Source of the DNA: Porticoccaceae bacterium UBA1989
GTDB lineage: Bacteria > Pseudomonadota > Gammaproteobacteria > Pseudomonadales > Porticoccaceae
Length of the DNA stretch: 7,195 nt
Assembly: GCA_002335945.1 (NCBI GenBank)
Contig: DDDD01000129.1
Location: 1 to 7,195 of the forward strand
Direction: 5' to 3'
Shown piece after piece: positions 6,225 to 7,195 of the stretch. Each line of letters begins with the position of its first letter. Position 1 is the stretch's first letter. The translations under genes and the position numbers were made by a program. Below the pieces are notes generated by a model. It worked only from the letters and a program-made list of their open reading frames with translations. It was not told where the DNA came from and searched no databases.

Positions 6225-6524
6225 ATGGGTGCTTTGACAAAAGCTGATCTGGCAGAAATGTTGTTCGAGGAACTTGGTCTCAATAAACGAGAAGCCAAGG
6301 AAATCGTCGAGATGTTTTACAGCGAAATCTGTGCCGCTTTAGAAAGCAATGATCAGGTCAAACTATCAGGGTTCGGCAACTTCGAACTTCGCGATAAGAA
6401 AAGCCGACCGGGTAGAAATCCCAAAACCGGTGAAGAGATCGATATTACTGCACGACGAGTCGTCACGTTTAAACCAGGTCAGAAATTAAAGGCACGAGTA
6501 GAGAGCTATGCTGGAACCAAGTAA
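6225..6524 (+). CDS. ihfA: Integration host factor subunit alpha
   Basis: Subunit of the IHF heterodimer, a nucleoid protein that binds specific sites in the minor groove and bends DNA sharply. It acts in recombination, replication initiation and sigma-54 promoters. It has 99 residues, the same as E. coli IhfA. The N-terminal helices show LTKADLAEMLFEELGLNKREAKEIVE. The beta-sheet body shows VKLSGFGNFELRDKKSRPGRNPKTGEEI, followed by TARRVVTFKPGQKLKARVE. Pro66 in GRNPKTGE is the intercalating residue at the tip of the DNA-binding arm. FGNFELRDK with RPGRNPKTGEEIDITARRVVTF fits IHF alpha rather than IHF beta or HU. The start ATG has AGGTG at 6213-6217, seven bases upstream, and aligns with the E. 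coli MALTKAE terminus with one extra residue. Position behind pheST is conserved in many gammaproteobacteria. Its 3' end overlaps the next gene by 17 bases. Confidence 0.97.
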   Translation: MGALTKADLAEMLFEELGLNKREAKEIVEMFYSEICAALESNDQVKLSGFGNFELRDKKSRPGRNPKTGEEIDITARRVVTFKPGQKLKARVESYAGTK

Positions 6525-6867
6525 CAATAACCAACTTCCCACCATTCCGGGAAAACGCTATTTCACCATCGGTGAAGTGAGCGAGCTCTGTGGCGTAAAG
6601 CCCCATGTGCTGCGTTATTGGGAACAGGAATTTCCAAGCCTTAGCCCGGTTAAGCGCCGCGGCAATCGCCGTTACTACCAGCGCCAAGATGTCGTACTCA
6701 TTCGCCAGATCCGTTCATTGCTGTACGAAGAAGGTTTCACCATTGGTGGCGCACGCCAGCGTCTCGAAGGTGAAGCAAAGCAGGAACAGACCCCCTACAA
6801 GCAACTTCTCGATCAAACCATCGTTGAACTCGAAGACGTGTTGGCCTCTTTAAGCAAAGACGATTAA
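6508..6867 (+). CDS. Short MerR-type DNA-binding protein, target unknown
   Basis: A 119-residue protein with one MerR winged helix-turn-helix at about residues 17-85. The DNA-binding helix region is FTIGEVSELCGVKPHVLRYWEQEF, followed by the wing KRRGNRRYYQRQDVVLIRQI and FTIGGARQRL. The remaining 35 residues are polar and probably helical (YKQLLDQTIVELEDVLASL), fitting a short dimerisation helix. No C-terminal effector domain is present, and the single Cys, in the helix-turn-helix, does not resemble a metal or redox sensor. The start ATG 6508 lies inside ihfA, with only GAGAG-like bases upstream, so translation is likely coupled to ihfA. A very similar protein (beginning MLEPS, with IPGKRYFTIGEVSELC) sits at this locus in Pseudomonas as I recall, so this is a conserved gene of unknown function. 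A tRNA-Pro promoter follows within 30 bases. Confidence 0.93.
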   Translation: MLEPSNNNQLPTIPGKRYFTIGEVSELCGVKPHVLRYWEQEFPSLSPVKRRGNRRYYQRQDVVLIRQIRSLLYEEGFTIGGARQRLEGEAKQEQTPYKQLLDQTIVELEDVLASLSKDD

Positions 6868-6896
6868 AGATAGCCTATCTCCCCAGTGACTAGTTG

Positions 6897-6931
6897 TTGC
6901 AAAAAAAGGCCCGGTCTGTATGATTGCGCCA
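6897..6931 (+). promoter_or_regulatory. Promoter of tRNA-Pro with GC-rich discriminator
   Basis: A -35 hexamer TTGCAA (6897-6902) and a -10 hexamer TATGAT (6919-6924) are separated by 16 bases, with an A tract in the spacer. The discriminator TGCGCC (6925-6930) is GC-rich, as in rRNA and tRNA promoters under ppGpp (stringent) control. A start near A6931 would leave a 5' leader of about eight bases before the tRNA at 6939. Stringent control is inferred from the discriminator, not shown. Confidence 0.7.
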
Positions 6932-6938
6932 GTAAAAT

Positions 6939-7015
6939 CGGGGCGTAGCGCAGCCTGGTAGCGCACTACACTGGGGTTGTAGTGGTCGCAGGTTCAAATC
7001 CTGCCGTCCCGACCA
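6939..7015 (+). tRNA. tRNA-Pro, anticodon GGG
   Basis: A 77-base tRNA with all four arms intact. The acceptor stem pairs CGGGGCG with CGTCCCG (one G-T pair), followed by A73 and an encoded CCA. The D arm is GCGC (6948-6951) with GCGC (6961-6964). The anticodon arm is CTACA (6966-6970) with TGTAG (6978-6982) around the loop CTGGGGT, giving anticodon GGG at 6973-6975, which reads CCC and CCU. The T arm is GCAGG with CCTGC around TTCAAAT. The first pair C1-G72 and A73 are the known proline identity elements. It is a single-gene unit with its own promoter and terminator. Confidence 0.98.
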
Positions 7016-7016
7016 A

Positions 7017-7059
7017 TTAAATAAAAAAGGCCACCTTTTAGGTGGCCTTTTTTATTTAA
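7017..7059. terminator. Terminator of tRNA-Pro, perfect 20-bp stem, symmetric
   Basis: TTAAATAAAAAAGGCCACCT (7017-7036) is exactly complementary to 7040-7059 around the loop TTT. The core is GGCCACC/GGTGGCC flanked by A6 on the left and T6 on the right, so it can end transcripts on either strand. It begins one base after the encoded CCA, leaving almost no 3' trailer before the hairpin. Confidence 0.93.
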
Positions 7060-7181
7060 CCGCCGGAACGGCGGATTTGAGCGTAAAGCGCCAGGCTCAC
7101 AAATTACGCCTACGGCGGAATTTGGATAAGGAGCGCAGCGACGCAGCCCCGCAGGGGTGTTAATAGCCGAAAGGCTATTAA
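7060..7181. other. Hairpin-rich non-coding tail, candidate structured element
   Basis: No open frame of interest is seen. Four hairpins occur in 122 bases. CCGCCG (7060-7065) pairs with CGGCGG (7069-7074) around GAA. CAAATTACGCC (7100-7110) pairs with GGCGGAATTTG (7114-7124) around TAC, with one mismatch. CCCC (7147-7150) pairs with GGGG (7154-7157) around GCA. TTAATAGCC (7160-7168) pairs with GGCTATTAA (7173-7181), 9 bp, closed by a GAAA tetraloop of the GNRA type. CGGCGGATTTG at 7069-7079 is also nearly repeated at 7113-7124. This density suggests a repetitive extragenic element or a folded RNA. The element continues beyond the window, so neither its extent nor its identity can be fixed. 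Confidence 0.55.
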
Positions 7182-7183
7182 GA

Positions 7184-7195
7184 TCAAATCCTACT
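7184..7195 (+). repeat. Partial copy of the tRNA-Pro T arm
   Basis: TCAAATCCT at 7184-7192 is identical to 6994-7002, the T loop and the 3' side of the T stem of tRNA-Pro. The next two bases are AC instead of GC, and then the window ends. Nine bases is a short match, but it sits directly after a structured element downstream of the tRNA itself. It could be the start of a duplicated tRNA 3' end, an attachment-site remnant, or part of a tRNA-linked repeat. Confidence 0.45.

Noticed and set aside
6868..6880. Short inverted repeat after the MerR gene as a terminator
   Set aside because: Only about 5 bp with no T tract, so no terminator is supported before the tRNA promoter.
6901..7032. AAAAAAGGCC occurring both in the tRNA promoter spacer and in the terminator, as a possible flanking repeat
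   Set aside because: A ten-base match made mostly of an A tract is likely chance; no other shared flanking sequence is seen.
7060..7195. CRISPR array in the tail
   Set aside because: No regularly spaced identical repeats or spacers; the inverted repeats are all different.

Overview
The window is an almost gapless stretch of a gammaproteobacterial core chromosome, read entirely on the + strand. It carries the translation-factor and phenylalanyl-tRNA synthetase cluster in the order thrS (3' part) - infC - rpmI - rplT - pheS - pheT - ihfA - short MerR-type regulator - tRNA-Pro(GGG). As I recall it, this order, including the MerR gene overlapping ihfA and the tRNA-Pro behind it, matches Pseudomonas and its relatives. 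Base composition is intermediate and less GC-rich than in Pseudomonas. Together with the protein sequences, this suggests a marine or aquatic gammaproteobacterium of the Cellvibrionales/OM60-like kind. That placement is inference and no species is claimed.

Layout. Positions 2-1309: C-terminal two thirds of threonyl-tRNA synthetase. 1315-1842: initiation factor IF3, starting at a rare ATT codon whose ribosome binding site lies in the last codons of thrS. 1843-1974: a 132-base gap with a tandem heptamer and a foldable leader, a candidate site for L20 autoregulation. 1975-2558: ribosomal proteins L35 and L20. 2559-2702: a gap dominated by a strong intrinsic terminator. 2703-6132: the two subunits of phenylalanyl-tRNA synthetase. 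6225-6867: IHF alpha and, overlapping it by 17 bases, a 119-residue MerR-type protein. 6897-7059: a compact single-gene transcription unit for tRNA-Pro with its own promoter and a perfect-stem terminator. 7060-7195: non-coding, hairpin-rich DNA that runs off the window and ends in a copy of part of the tRNA-Pro T arm. No stretch over 300 bases lacks a gene.

How the genes fit together: thrS, pheS and pheT charge tRNAs, infC controls start-codon selection, rpmI and rplT supply 50S proteins, and tRNA-Pro decodes CCC/CCU. ihfA supplies half of the IHF DNA-bending heterodimer. The control signals point to autoregulation (ATT start of infC, leader before rpmI) and a transcriptional checkpoint between rplT and pheS. 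That checkpoint lacks a visible Phe-rich leader peptide of the E. coli pheM kind.

I see no new defence, mobile or biosynthetic system here. The most unusual part is the 3' tail (7060-7195), a structured element next to a tRNA with a partial tRNA-like repeat, cut off by the window edge.
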